Part shown: piece after piece, positions 1 to 7,985 of the stretch
Numbering within the stretch: position 1 is the first letter of the stretch
Layout: each line of letters starts with the position of its first letter
Assembly: GCF_000710345.2 (NCBI RefSeq)
Contig: NZ_KL537414.1
Location: 1 to 64,000, forward strand
Direction: 5' to 3'
DNA length: 64,000 bases
Source: Curtobacterium sp. S6
GTDB taxonomy: Bacteria > Actinomycetota > Actinomycetes > Actinomycetales > Micrococcaceae
Notes under the pieces: model-generated
What the model was told of the DNA's origin: nothing
Database searches by the model: none
The model's input: the letters and a program-made list of their open reading frames with translations, nothing else
Translations under genes and position numbers: made by a program

Positions 1-38
1 ACCCGGTAGGTGTGTGGGAGAGTAGGTCGCCGCCGAAA
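1..38 (+). rRNA. rrf: 5S ribosomal RNA, 3' end (partial)
   Basis: The first ~38 bases match the 3' part of actinobacterial 5S rRNA, with the conserved GGGAGAGTAGGTCGCCGCC block. The rest of the gene, and presumably 23S and 16S, lie upstream of the window. A strong hairpin begins 15 bases further on, as expected at the end of an rRNA operon. Confidence 0.9.
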
Positions 39-52
39 ATATTTTTGTGAGT

Positions 53-86
53 GTGTGGTGTGGGGGTTGTGACCCCCACACCACAC
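53..86 (+). terminator. rRNA operon terminator hairpin
   Basis: A perfect 15-bp stem (53-67 with 72-86) closes on a 4-nt TGTG loop. Only a short T run (89-92) follows. Its place just after the 5S end makes termination of the rRNA transcript the likely role. Confidence 0.85.
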
Positions 87-94
87 CTGTTTAA

Positions 95-127
95 GCACCC
101 CTTCGCGAGGGTGCGCGTTGTTTGCTG
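95..127 (+). terminator. Second hairpin after rRNA operon
   Basis: A 6-bp stem (GCACCC 95-100 with GGGTGC 109-114) followed by a T-rich GTTGTTTG stretch. It is probably a backup terminator for the rRNA operon, as tandem terminators are common there. Confidence 0.5.
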
Positions 128-137
128 ACGTTGTGAG

Positions 138-227
138 GGTGCCGACGGGCCCAGGAACCGGCGAGAAATAGTCACCAGTGAGGTGACCAGTCTCGAGGGA
201 ATTCCTGGGCCGGTCGGCACCTTTTTT
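138..227 (+). terminator. Long hairpin with T6 tail
   Basis: A 20-bp stem with one mismatch (138-157 with 202-221) is followed directly by six T (222-227). The 44-nt apical part can fold again: CGAG 162-165 with CTCG 192-195, and GTCACC 171-176 with GGTGAC 182-187. It is oriented on the + strand, so it does not serve the converging alcohol dehydrogenase gene. It could be a third rRNA terminator or a small structured RNA with its own terminator. Confidence 0.7.
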
Positions 228-261
228 GCGTTAAGGCGCCGCGTCTCTCCGTGGGCCTGAT

Positions 262-1344
262 CTAGAGATCGATCATGACCTTCATGGCCTTGGAATCCGC
301 GGCATTTTTGAACACGTCCCATGCCTTCTCGAGGTCTTCGAAGGCGAAGTGGTGGGTGGCCAGGGAGGAAATGGGCAGACGACTGTTCTGGACAGCTTTC
401 ATGAGCATGCCAGTGGTGTTCGCGGAGACCAGCCCCGTCGTGACGGTAAGGTTTTTAATCCACAGCTTCTGGAGCTCGAACTCGACCGGTTTCCCGTGGA
501 CACCGACCACGGCGATGTGGCCGCCCTCCTTGACGTTGGGCGTACAGAGATTCCAGGTCGCGGGGAGCCCCACCGCTTCGATGGCGGTGTCGACGCCGCG
601 TCCGCCGGTCACCTCGGCGACCACTCCGGCAAGGTCATGAGCCCCCGGGTTGACCGTATGTGTTGCGCCCATTGTCTTGGCCATTTCGAGTCGATTGTCG
701 TCCATGTCGGCGACGATGATGCTGGCTGGTGAATAGAATTGCGCGGTCAGGAGGACCCCCATACCGACCGGGCCGGCGCCCACGATGAGCACGTCGCTCC
801 CCGGGGTGACATTGCCGCTGATAACCCCGACCTCGTGGCCCGTGGGCAAGGCGTCCGAGAGGAAGACGGCGACGTCGGTGTCGAGTGTTGGGGGCAATTT
901 AAAGAGTGAATTGTCGGCGAACGGGGTTCGCACGTATTCCGCCTGCGTCCCGTCGATCATGTATCCCATGATCCAGCCACCACCGCGCTGGCAGTGCGCA
1001 TACAGCTGCCTTTGGCAGTTCTCGCAGGCCCCGCATCGTGAGATGCAGGAGACGAGTACATGATCTCCCGGTTTGACGGAGGTGACGGATTCTCCGATCG
1101 CCTCCACGACACCGATGCCTTCATGACCGAGTATTCTTCCATTCCAGGCGCCCGTTGCCGCGCGGGCGGACGCCTCGATCTCTGGGTTTTTCCCCTTGTA
1201 GATACCAAGGTCTGTACCGCAGATGGTCGTCTTGGTCATGCGGATGATGGCGTCGGTCGGGTCGATCAGACTCGGCTTAGGTCGTTCCTCGAAGCGGATG
1301 TCGTGCTCTCCGTAGTAGGTCATCGCTTTCATGGACTCGGACAT
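262..1344 (-). CDS. Zinc-dependent alcohol dehydrogenase family protein
   Basis: This is a 360-residue medium-chain dehydrogenase, expected to oxidise an alcohol or reduce an aldehyde with NAD(P). The catalytic zinc ligands are visible as Cys42 (ICGTD) and His74-Glu75 (GHEGIG). The structural-zinc cysteines lie at about 104, 107, 110 and 118, and the Rossmann motif GAGPVG at 189-194. I place the start at MSESMKA because AGAGAGG lies 5 nt upstream; an in-frame extension of 26 codons exists but has no good ribosome site. The gene stands alone between the rRNA operon and otsAB. The sequence resembles the zinc-ADH subgroup common in actinobacteria, but the substrate cannot be read from it. Confidence 0.9.
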   Translation of the reverse strand: MSESMKAMTYYGEHDIRFEERPKPSLIDPTDAIIRMTKTTICGTDLGIYKGKNPEIEASARAATGAWNGRILGHEGIGVVEAIGESVTSVKPGDHVLVSCISRCGACENCQRQLYAHCQRGGGWIMGYMIDGTQAEYVRTPFADNSLFKLPPTLDTDVAVFLSDALPTGHEVGVISGNVTPGSDVLIVGAGPVGMGVLLTAQFYSPASIIVADMDDNRLEMAKTMGATHTVNPGAHDLAGVVAEVTGGRGVDTAIEAVGLPATWNLCTPNVKEGGHIAVVGVHGKPVEFELQKLWIKNLTVTTGLVSANTTGMLMKAVQNSRLPISSLATHHFAFEDLEKAWDVFKNAADSKAMKVMIDL

Positions 1345-1428
1345 GATTACCTCTCTGATCGCTTCGTCACGATACTTAAAGTTTACGTTATGTATCCGTC
1401 TGATCCGCTGACGATGCGTCACGACATC

Positions 1429-1470
1429 AAGGGGCCCAGCTCCAACGCATCCGTCGAAGCTGGGCCCCTT
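1429..1470 (-). terminator. Hairpin downstream of otsAB
   Basis: A perfect 13-bp stem (1429-1441 with 1458-1470) with a 16-nt loop lies 21 nt beyond the otsAB stop codon. It has no long T run on either strand. It most likely ends the otsAB transcript and insulates the ADH gene downstream. Confidence 0.65.
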
Positions 1471-1490
1471 GTGTGCTTTCCTTGCGCGGG

Positions 1491-3953
1491 TTAGTCGGTC
1501 GAGGTTGCCGACTCAACCTCCTGGAGCGTCTTGGTGTGCTTCCGGCGCAAATGGGCAAGACGAGCCAAAGCGTGGGACATCGCTTCGGGGCCTGTAACCC
1601 GTACTCTGGCGATGGACTCCGCCCTTCCCACCTTGATCCCCAGATCTTGCGGTCCGAGAGCTTCCAGGGCGTTCTCGTCCGTGAGGTCGTCACCGGCAAA
1701 GATCGTGGTGTCGGCGTGGGTGAACTCTTTGAAGAGACCCATAGCGTCCCCCTTGGTGACCTCGAGAACTGCGCACTCCACCACGTACTGGCCGGGGGAG
1801 AGGCGAACTCCAGGAATGTCCTTGAGAGTGCGTACGGCCTCCGCCTCTGCGGTCTGAGCCGCGTCGTTGTCCGCCATGGTGCGCGTGTGGAACCCCACGC
1901 CCGCCGGCTTATGCTCGATCTCGGAGCCGGGATAACGCTGCACCAGATCCTCGACGGCCTCCGTCGCGCGACGGAGCGCCTCTTGCTGCGCGTCGGTCAG
2001 CTTGAGTTCGGGCGAGCTGTGCCCCATGGCCGAATAGTCGAACTCCCCACCGTGGGAACCTGACAGCAGCATTTTGCCGTGGGGATCGGCCACCTCTTTG
2101 AGGAAGCTGATCGGCCGGCCGGAAATCAAAGCGACGAACGTATCCGGCTGTTCGGCCAGGTCCTCGAGGGAAGACTGCGAGAGCGGCAGTGCCCGCGCCT
2201 CGTCCGGAACGGTCGTGAAGGGCGCGAGGGTTCCGTCGAAATCCATCGCAATCAGGAGCCTCTCGGCGCTTGCGGCACGCTGAAGCTCGTCTTCGACGGC
2301 CGGTGTCGGGAACGGCCCATGGCCCCTGTCGACTTCTCCGACCATCGGGAGCTCATCGGTCTTGGGCTCGGGGCCGAGATCATCGTCACGGGTCCGGGCC
2401 AGGTCGTCGAGGAATCGCATGGACCAGTCTTCGACGTCGTGAGCGAAGATTTGTTCCCGCATCGCCTTCATTCGATATTGGCGCTCCTCGAGCGACATAT
2501 TTTTGGCATAAAGCAGGGCTTCCTTGAAGCCGTCGATGTCGTGGGGGTTGATTTGGAGAGCATCGGGCAACTGCTCGGCCGCGCCGGTGAATTCGGAGAG
2601 AACGAGCGCGCCCGTGTGATCGAGATGGCTCACCACGTATTCCTTGGCCACCAGGTTCATACCGTCCCTGAGTGAAGAGACGACGAGGACGTCCGTGGCC
2701 AGGTACAGGGCGATCATCTCTTCGAAGGGATAACCATGGTGAAGATAGCGGATCGCGGTGTGAGCCATCGTGTCGAACTGCCCGTTGAGGCGACCGACCA
2801 TGCCTTCAATCTGTTCCCTGAGCTCGATGTACGAGGCCACCCGCTCGCGGGAGGGGCTGGCGACCTGAATCATCGTCGAGTTCTCGACGGTGAGGTCACC
2901 GTCGTTCAAGAGCTCACCGTAAGCCTTGAGGCGGTGGCGGATTCCCTTGGTGTAGTCGAGCCGGTCGACGCCGAGGTAGACCGTTTCCGGGTTGCCCAAT
3001 TCCTGCCGGATCTGTTCGGCTCGTCGTTTGGTCGACGGCCGGGAGGCCATTTCTGTCACGGCTTCGACGTCGATCGAGATCGGATAGGAGGTTGCCCTCG
3101 TGATCCACGTGGGCAGGTCTTGGTTGAGACGTTCCTTGCGGGCACGGCGTCGGGAGGTGACGTTGGGCATCGCGTTGGTATACGCGCGACGGTACCTCTC
3201 GTTGCCTTCGTCCTCGTTCTGATCCTGCGGGGTCTGGGTGACTTCCGCTCGTTCGTCGTCGAACTGAACGCCGAGGATCTTGTCGCAACAGCGTCGGAAA
3301 TTGCTGGCGTCTCCGGGGCGCTGGAAGCCAAGGAGGTCGGCGCCGAGCAAGCCGGTCAACACCTGCTTACGCCACGGCAATTGGGCGAAAATCTCCAGGG
3401 GCGGGAAGGGGATATGGTCGAAGAATCCGATCGTCAGGTCCGGCCGCAGATGGCGAAGCATCGCCGGAACCAATTGGAGCTGATAATCCTGAACCCACAC
3501 GGTCGCGTTCTGGGCCGCGCTGCCGGCTGCCGTCTCGGCAAAGCGGCGGTTGACGGCCCGGTAGGTGTCCCACCACGTACGGTGGAATTCCGGCGGAGCG
3601 ATGACGTCGTGGTAGAGCGGCCAGATGGTGGCGTTGGAAAAGCCTTCGTAGTAACGGCGGACCTCATCCTCGGATAACGGCACCGGTACCAGGTGGAAGA
3701 CGTCGTGATCGAAGGGCTCCAAATCTTCGTCGGACGCACCGTGCCAGCCGATCCATGCGCCCGAGTGGGCCGCCATGACGGGGGCCAGGGCGCTGACGAG
3801 GCCGCCCGGCGAACGGCGCCACGTGGAATTTCCGTCCTCATCGATGGATCGATCCACCGGCAGTCGATTGGCCACGACGACGAAGTCGTAACCACCCTCG
3901 CTTGTATCGCGTGCACTCGATTGGTTCTGGTGCGCATTCGCAGTGTGGTGCAT
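1491..3953 (-). CDS. otsAB: Bifunctional trehalose-6-phosphate synthase/phosphatase (OtsA-OtsB fusion)
   Basis: This 820-residue protein joins both steps of trehalose synthesis from UDP-glucose and glucose-6-phosphate. Residues ~22-500 are a GT20 synthase, with NRLPV near the N terminus, a GGL loop at ~50, and the late EGMNLVAKEY-type block as DGMNLVAKEY. Residues ~565-805 are a HAD-type phosphatase with the nucleophile motif DFDGT (571-575) and SGRP further on. A charged linker joins them. The start ATG at 3953 has GGGAG 6-7 nt upstream. The two activities are separate genes in many bacteria. It is divergent from the dsbA-like gene and ends in a strong hairpin. Trehalose would serve as osmo- and stress protectant beside the betaine genes further along. 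Confidence 0.95.
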   Translation of the reverse strand: MHHTANAHQNQSSARDTSEGGYDFVVVANRLPVDRSIDEDGNSTWRRSPGGLVSALAPVMAAHSGAWIGWHGASDEDLEPFDHDVFHLVPVPLSEDEVRRYYEGFSNATIWPLYHDVIAPPEFHRTWWDTYRAVNRRFAETAAGSAAQNATVWVQDYQLQLVPAMLRHLRPDLTIGFFDHIPFPPLEIFAQLPWRKQVLTGLLGADLLGFQRPGDASNFRRCCDKILGVQFDDERAEVTQTPQDQNEDEGNERYRRAYTNAMPNVTSRRRARKERLNQDLPTWITRATSYPISIDVEAVTEMASRPSTKRRAEQIRQELGNPETVYLGVDRLDYTKGIRHRLKAYGELLNDGDLTVENSTMIQVASPSRERVASYIELREQIEGMVGRLNGQFDTMAHTAIRYLHHGYPFEEMIALYLATDVLVVSSLRDGMNLVAKEYVVSHLDHTGALVLSEFTGAAEQLPDALQINPHDIDGFKEALLYAKNMSLEERQYRMKAMREQIFAHDVEDWSMRFLDDLARTRDDDLGPEPKTDELPMVGEVDRGHGPFPTPAVEDELQRAASAERLLIAMDFDGTLAPFTTVPDEARALPLSQSSLEDLAEQPDTFVALISGRPISFLKEVADPHGKMLLSGSHGGEFDYSAMGHSSPELKLTDAQQEALRRATEAVEDLVQRYPGSEIEHKPAGVGFHTRTMADNDAAQTAEAEAVRTLKDIPGVRLSPGQYVVECAVLEVTKGDAMGLFKEFTHADTTIFAGDDLTDENALEALGPQDLGIKVGRAESIARVRVTGPEAMSHALARLAHLRRKHTKTLQEVESATSTD

Positions 3954-4065
3954 ACTGATTCTCCCTTCGACCCAGTCTGACTCTAAGACTATCCGCAGTT
4001 GGGCGTCAGGAGGAGGGCGTGAGAGACTCCGTCAACTCACTCATCGGCCTTTCAGGTGGCTCGGC

Positions 4066-4071
4066 TAGAAT
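4066..4071 (+). promoter_or_regulatory. Candidate -10 box for the dsbA-like gene
   Basis: TAGAAT is a good actinobacterial -10 hexamer 45 nt before the GTG start at 4117. No convincing -35 is seen at the right distance, so this is a weak call. Confidence 0.4.
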
Positions 4072-4116
4072 ATCTGTGGTTTTGTACTGATCATCCAAAC
4101 GAACAGGGAGCATAAC

Positions 4117-5010
4117 GTGGCATCCTCCTCTTCGCCGCGGAGTAGCGAGGCGCGGGAAAAGGCGCGTCAGGTCGCTGCAAAGCAGAGCAAGCACGCGAAG
4201 AACTCATCGCGCTTGTGGTGGCAAATTTCCTCGGTTGTCGTGCTGGTGGTCATCATCGGCATTATTGCGGCCGTATACCAGCACAACAAGAAGGCCGAGA
4301 TCCCCGATTCGGGCCCGGTCGCGGCGAGCTCCAACCAATACGGTGGCATCGTCGTGACCAAGGACGGCATCAAGAAGAACACCTCGGATGTCGACTCTCG
4401 AGACATCAACGATCTCAAGACCTCCAGTGAAACCGGCCCGGCCGACGACCAGTCCAGCGGCAAGCCGGCAACCTTACCGGTGGGCTTGCCGTCCGAGGAC
4501 GACGCCAAGAAGAACGGGCAACCGGTCAAGGTGACCATCTTCCAGGACTACAACTGCATCCACTGCGCCGAGTTTGAAAAGACGAACGGCGAGCAGTTGA
4601 AGAAGCAGGTTCTCAACGGTGACATCCAGCTCGAGATCCGCAACTTGAACTTCCTCGACCAGGAGACCAGCACCGAGTATTCCTCCCGTGCCGCGATGGC
4701 GGCCTATTCCGTCGCGGAGCAGGTCTCGCCGGAGCAGTTCCTGGACTGGCAGGCCGAAATGTTCTCCCACCAGGGCCAGGGAGGCATGAACAACCAGAAG
4801 CTGGCCGACCTCGCCAAGAAGTACGGCGCGGACATCAAGGACGACCTGGACAACAACAAGTACCGTCCGCTGGTCAACGTCACCGTCAAGGAATCCCAAG
4901 AGAACGGGATCACCGGGACGCCGACCACGTACGCCGACAGCAAGAAGTACGGCAACGGTAGCTTCAGCGACTTCCTCAGCGGAGTCATCAAGGATAAGTC
5001 CGGTAAGTAG
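4117..5010 (+). CDS. Membrane-anchored DsbA-family thioredoxin-fold protein
   Basis: This is a 297-residue extracytoplasmic thiol oxidoreductase. A lysine-rich cytoplasmic tail is followed by one membrane helix (about 35-54), a Ser/Thr/Asp-rich linker, then a thioredoxin-fold domain. The redox motif is Cys147-Ile-His-Cys150, and the cis-proline loop TGTPTTY lies near residue 268. This matches Gram-positive proteins that form or shuffle disulfides in exported proteins. The start is GTG at 4117 with AGGGAG 6 nt upstream. A 17-bp terminator follows directly, so it is likely monocistronic. Its exported partners are unknown. Confidence 0.9.
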   Translation: MASSSSPRSSEAREKARQVAAKQSKHAKNSSRLWWQISSVVVLVVIIGIIAAVYQHNKKAEIPDSGPVAASSNQYGGIVVTKDGIKKNTSDVDSRDINDLKTSSETGPADDQSSGKPATLPVGLPSEDDAKKNGQPVKVTIFQDYNCIHCAEFEKTNGEQLKKQVLNGDIQLEIRNLNFLDQETSTEYSSRAAMAAYSVAEQVSPEQFLDWQAEMFSHQGQGGMNNQKLADLAKKYGADIKDDLDNNKYRPLVNVTVKESQENGITGTPTTYADSKKYGNGSFSDFLSGVIKDKSGK

Positions 5011-5023
5011 CCGGGCTGATCGG

Positions 5024-5064
5024 GGGAGGGATGCGACGCCATACGGCGTTGCATCCCTCCCTTT
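5024..5064 (+). terminator. Terminator of dsbA-like gene
   Basis: A 17-bp stem (5024-5040 with 5045-5061, one G-T pair) has an ATAC loop and is followed by TTTCT. It begins 14 nt after the stop codon. Confidence 0.85.
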
Positions 5065-5131
5065 CTGCGACCCGAGGCGCGTTTGGGATCGTCGCGGCGT
5101 TCCAGGTAATGTAATGACCCGCGAGAGCACG

Positions 5132-5205
5132 CCTCCTTAGCTCAGCTGGCCAGAGCATCTGTCTTGTAAACAGAGGGTCGCCGGTTCGAATCCGGCAGGG
5201 GGCTC
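5132..5205 (+). tRNA. tRNA-Thr (anticodon TGT)
   Basis: A 74-nt cloverleaf. The acceptor arm is GCCTCCT with AGGGGGC and discriminator T. The anticodon stem TCTGT/ACAGA frames the loop CTTGTAA, with TGT at 5166-5168, and the T-loop has GGTTCGAATCC. No CCA is encoded. It reads ACA and, by wobble, other Thr codons. Confidence 0.97.
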
Positions 5206-5210
5206 GGCGA

Positions 5211-5254
5211 AATCCCCGGCACACCTCCCTTCGAGCGGTGAGTCGGGGATTTTT
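5211..5254 (+). terminator. Terminator after tRNA-Thr
   Basis: A 9-bp stem AAATCCCCG (5211-5219) with CGGGGATTT (5244-5252) ends in a run of five T. It lies just downstream of the tRNA. Confidence 0.8.
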
Positions 5255-5420
5255 GTGCGTGCCTCCGGCGCGGGCTTGGCGCGTCGGCGAAGGCGGGAGG
5301 ATCGCGCCGTCACGCCCTCGGGTTGGCAAAGCGACAGGCGGGGACGCACACACGAGTCCACACCAAACAACACACCCGGGTAGAATCGAATGCGCAGTAC
5401 CCACGCGCAAGGAGCCACTA

Positions 5421-6014
5421 GTGAACGATCGAGACACGGCAGAGCCAGTGATGAGCGGACGACTCGTCGTGGTGCGTCACGGGCAGACCGACTGGAATAA
5501 GGCCGGGCGGATGCAGGGAAGCTCCGACATCCCGTTGAACGATACCGGCCGGCAGCAGGCCCGCGAGGCCGGCCAAGCGTTGGCCGAGCAGAACGCCTCG
5601 TGGCACTTCTTGGGTTCCTCGCCGCTCTCCCGCGCCCAGGAGACCGCACGCATCATCGGTGAGTACGTCGGAATAGGGCAGATCCACACGATCCCCGGAG
5701 TCATCGAACGCGCGTACGGTACGGCCGAGGGTGAGACTCTCAGCTTTGAAGATTCGCGACACCCGCAGGATCTCTTCGACGGCGTAGAACCCGAGGGCGA
5801 TGTCTACCGACGTGGCGTCGCGACCTTCAAGCAACTCGTGATGGACCATCCGGGAGAGAACCTTCTCGTCGTCAGCCACGGGACCCTGATCCGCCGGACA
5901 CTCATCGCGACCACCCCGGGCGACTGGAGTCAGCACGTCCCCAACGCGACGCCGATCGAGGTGGATATCGAGGGTCTTTTCGCGTGGGATCCACAGAGCC
6001 TCGAGCTCGACTGA
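5421..6014 (+). CDS. Histidine phosphatase family protein (phosphoglycerate mutase-like)
   Basis: A 197-residue branch-1 histidine phosphatase. The phospho-acceptor His20 lies in VVVRHGQTDWN, the conserved SSPLSRAQETA block follows near 73-83, and the second catalytic His is in VVSHGTLIRR. Such proteins range from phosphoglycerate mutases to broad phosphatases; this length and sequence fit the short phosphatase type, so the substrate is open. I chose GTG 5421 because AAGGAG sits 6 nt upstream; an ATG at 5451 has no clear ribosome site. It lies alone between tRNA-Thr and the fru promoter. Confidence 0.88.
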   Translation: MNDRDTAEPVMSGRLVVVRHGQTDWNKAGRMQGSSDIPLNDTGRQQAREAGQALAEQNASWHFLGSSPLSRAQETARIIGEYVGIGQIHTIPGVIERAYGTAEGETLSFEDSRHPQDLFDGVEPEGDVYRRGVATFKQLVMDHPGENLLVVSHGTLIRRTLIATTPGDWSQHVPNATPIEVDIEGLFAWDPQSLELD

Positions 6015-6042
6015 ACCATCGGCGGAGGCCTGTGACCATGAC

Positions 6043-6060
6043 CGTTCCCACACGTTCCCA
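6043..6060 (+). repeat. Tandem CGTTCCCA repeats upstream of fru promoter (putative operator)
   Basis: Two copies of CGTTCCCA (6043-6050 and 6053-6060) are spaced exactly 10 bp apart, one helical turn, and the second touches the -35 box at 6061. This placement suits a regulator site. DeoR-family proteins often bind repeated sites, so FruR, encoded just downstream, is the natural candidate, but this is inference. Confidence 0.5.
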
Positions 6061-6090
6061 TTGACCAGGCCACTTAAAGCCACATAAAAT
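6061..6090 (+). promoter_or_regulatory. Promoter of fruR-fruK-fruA
   Basis: TTGACC (6061-6066) and TAAAAT (6085-6090), 18 bp apart, form a near-consensus housekeeping promoter. It places transcription start near 6097, about 49 nt before the fruR ATG. A small inverted repeat GGGAC-T-GTCCC follows around 6107-6117 and could be a second operator element. Confidence 0.75.
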
Positions 6091-6145
6091 CAAGAATGCA
6101 CAGACGGGACTGTCCCCGTAGTCATCGCTGGGGAGTGTTTGTACC

Positions 6146-6937
6146 ATGTTCGCTGAGGAACGACGGGCGGAGATAGCCAAGCTGGTCAGTAGCGCCCGAC
6201 GCGTTAACGGCGCCGACCTATCGCGTCGGTACGACGTCACCATGGAAACCGTTCGGCGAGATCTCGCCGCCTTAGAGACCGACGGAAAACTGCGTCGCGT
6301 TCACGGTGGAGCGGTCACGGTCGAACAGTCAACCGCCGTCGAATCCAGCATTTCTTCCCGGCAGACAGTCAACACCCCCGAAAAGCAGCGCATCGCCGCG
6401 TGCGCCTATCAGTTGCTTCAAGACTCCGATGCCGGCGCCGTCGTCCTTGACGCTGGGTCCACGACCGAAATCCTGGCCGACATCATCGCCTCCTCGGACT
6501 TCTCGCTCAAATCCGGTGCGGACCGCCTGATTATCACCCACGCCCTGCACATCGCGGTTAAGCTAGCCGAAGCGGACGGAATCGTCCTGGACCTGGTGGG
6601 CGGGCAGCTGCGGAAAATGACCTGGGCCGCCGTCGGGACGCGGGCCGCCGACCATTTCTCCACCATTCGACCCGATATTGCACTCATCGGGGTCAACGGA
6701 CTCGACGAAGAGTTCGGTCTTTCGACCCCAGGCCTCAACGAGGCCATCGTGAAGACGTCCATCGTTCGTTCGGCCCGCCGGGTCGTGCTGCTGTGCGACT
6801 CGGCCAAGTTTGGGCAGGAGTCGCTCGTCCGCTTCGCCGGGCTGCCGGACATCGATGCACTCATCACGGACAAGGCCCCGGAAGGATCCCTGGCCTCCGC
6901 CCTGGAAGAAGCGAACGTAGAGGTTCTCATCGCATGA
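6146..6937 (+). CDS. fruR: DeoR-family transcriptional regulator of the fructose operon
   Basis: A 263-residue DeoR-type repressor. The N-terminal helix-turn-helix with the family motif runs through residues 18-55 (TVRRDLAALE, HGGA). The rest is a sugar-phosphate-sensing DeoRC domain with VLDAGSTTE and GVNGLDEEFGL. It is first in the operon and its stop overlaps the fruK start (ATGA). By analogy with other fru operons it should repress the locus until fructose-1-phosphate or a related ester builds up. Tandem repeats at 6043-6060 are its likely site. The ATG at 6146 follows a GGGGAG stretch about 10 nt away. Confidence 0.9.
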   Translation: MFAEERRAEIAKLVSSARRVNGADLSRRYDVTMETVRRDLAALETDGKLRRVHGGAVTVEQSTAVESSISSRQTVNTPEKQRIAACAYQLLQDSDAGAVVLDAGSTTEILADIIASSDFSLKSGADRLIITHALHIAVKLAEADGIVLDLVGGQLRKMTWAAVGTRAADHFSTIRPDIALIGVNGLDEEFGLSTPGLNEAIVKTSIVRSARRVVLLCDSAKFGQESLVRFAGLPDIDALITDKAPEGSLASALEEANVEVLIA

Positions 6938-7893
6938 TCGTCACCCTGACAGCGAACCCCAGTCTCGACCGCACCGTCGAGATCCCCGCCGATTTGGCCC
7001 GGGGGACCGTTATCCGCGCAACCCGTTCCGTGGCCGATCCCGGAGGCAAAGGTGTCAACATCGCGCGCGCCTTGAGCGTCAGCGGCGTTGAGACGGTCGC
7101 GGTCCTTCCCGGCGACGACGGCGACCCCGTCCTGGCAGGCCTCACCGAGGCCAACGTCCGGTATTCCAACCTCGCGACGGGGTATCCGATCCGCACCAAC
7201 GTGACCATTGCGGAGCCCGACGGGACCACGACCAAGATCAACGCTCCCGGCGAGCCGTTCGACGACGTCGCCCAGCGGGAATTGACACGACTGCTCATCA
7301 ACGATGCCAAGGGGGCGAGCTGGCTGGTGCTGGCCGGTTCACTGCCGCCCGGAGTGCCGAGCGACTACTACGCCGTGGTCTCGCGAGCGGTCCGTGAGGT
7401 CCTCGGGGACGAGGCGCCGCGGATGGCCGTGGATACCTCGGGTGCGTCGTTACGAGACACCCTTAACGGACAGGACGGCCTCCCGGACCTGATCAAGCCC
7501 AATTCCGAAGAGCTTGCGGAACTGGTGGGCCGGCCGGGGGACGGCGGGGCGCTCGAAGACGACCCGCGGGCCACGGCCCGAACCGCCCGGCAGCTCGTGG
7601 ACCGCGGCGTCGGCTCGGTTCTGGCGACGATGGGTTCCAAGGGGGCCGTTCTCGTGACCCCCGAAGGATCGTGGTACGCCCAGCACGCGCCGATCAGGGC
7701 CCGGAGCACCGTCGGTGCGGGGGACTGCTCCCTCGCCGGTTTCCTCCTGGCCGACGAGGCGGGGAAATCCCCGCGGGACTGCCTTGTCCAGGCCGTCGCC
7801 CACGGGTCCGCCGCGGCCTCTCTGCCCGGAACCCAGGTTCCGTCGCTGCAAGAGACCAACCCCGACGCCGTGACCGTCACCTCGTTGGGCTAG
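6934..7893 (+). CDS. fruK: 1-phosphofructokinase
   Basis: A 319-residue PfkB-family kinase that converts fructose-1-phosphate to fructose-1,6-bisphosphate with ATP. It shows the N-terminal GGKGVNIARALS block and the C-terminal signature VGAGDCSLAGF with catalytic Asp264. The start codon overlaps the fruR stop as ATGA, which signals coupled translation. It sits between the regulator and the fructose permease, which makes the substrate assignment firm. Confidence 0.96.
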   Translation: MIVTLTANPSLDRTVEIPADLARGTVIRATRSVADPGGKGVNIARALSVSGVETVAVLPGDDGDPVLAGLTEANVRYSNLATGYPIRTNVTIAEPDGTTTKINAPGEPFDDVAQRELTRLLINDAKGASWLVLAGSLPPGVPSDYYAVVSRAVREVLGDEAPRMAVDTSGASLRDTLNGQDGLPDLIKPNSEELAELVGRPGDGGALEDDPRATARTARQLVDRGVGSVLATMGSKGAVLVTPEGSWYAQHAPIRARSTVGAGDCSLAGFLLADEAGKSPRDCLVQAVAHGSAAASLPGTQVPSLQETNPDAVTVTSLG

Positions 7894-7985
7894 CGACACG
7901 CGAGTTTCCCCCCCGAACAGCAACCGGAGCATGGACGCCTCAGAGAAGGCCTGGGCTCCCCGACTCAAATTCACCAAGGAGATTC

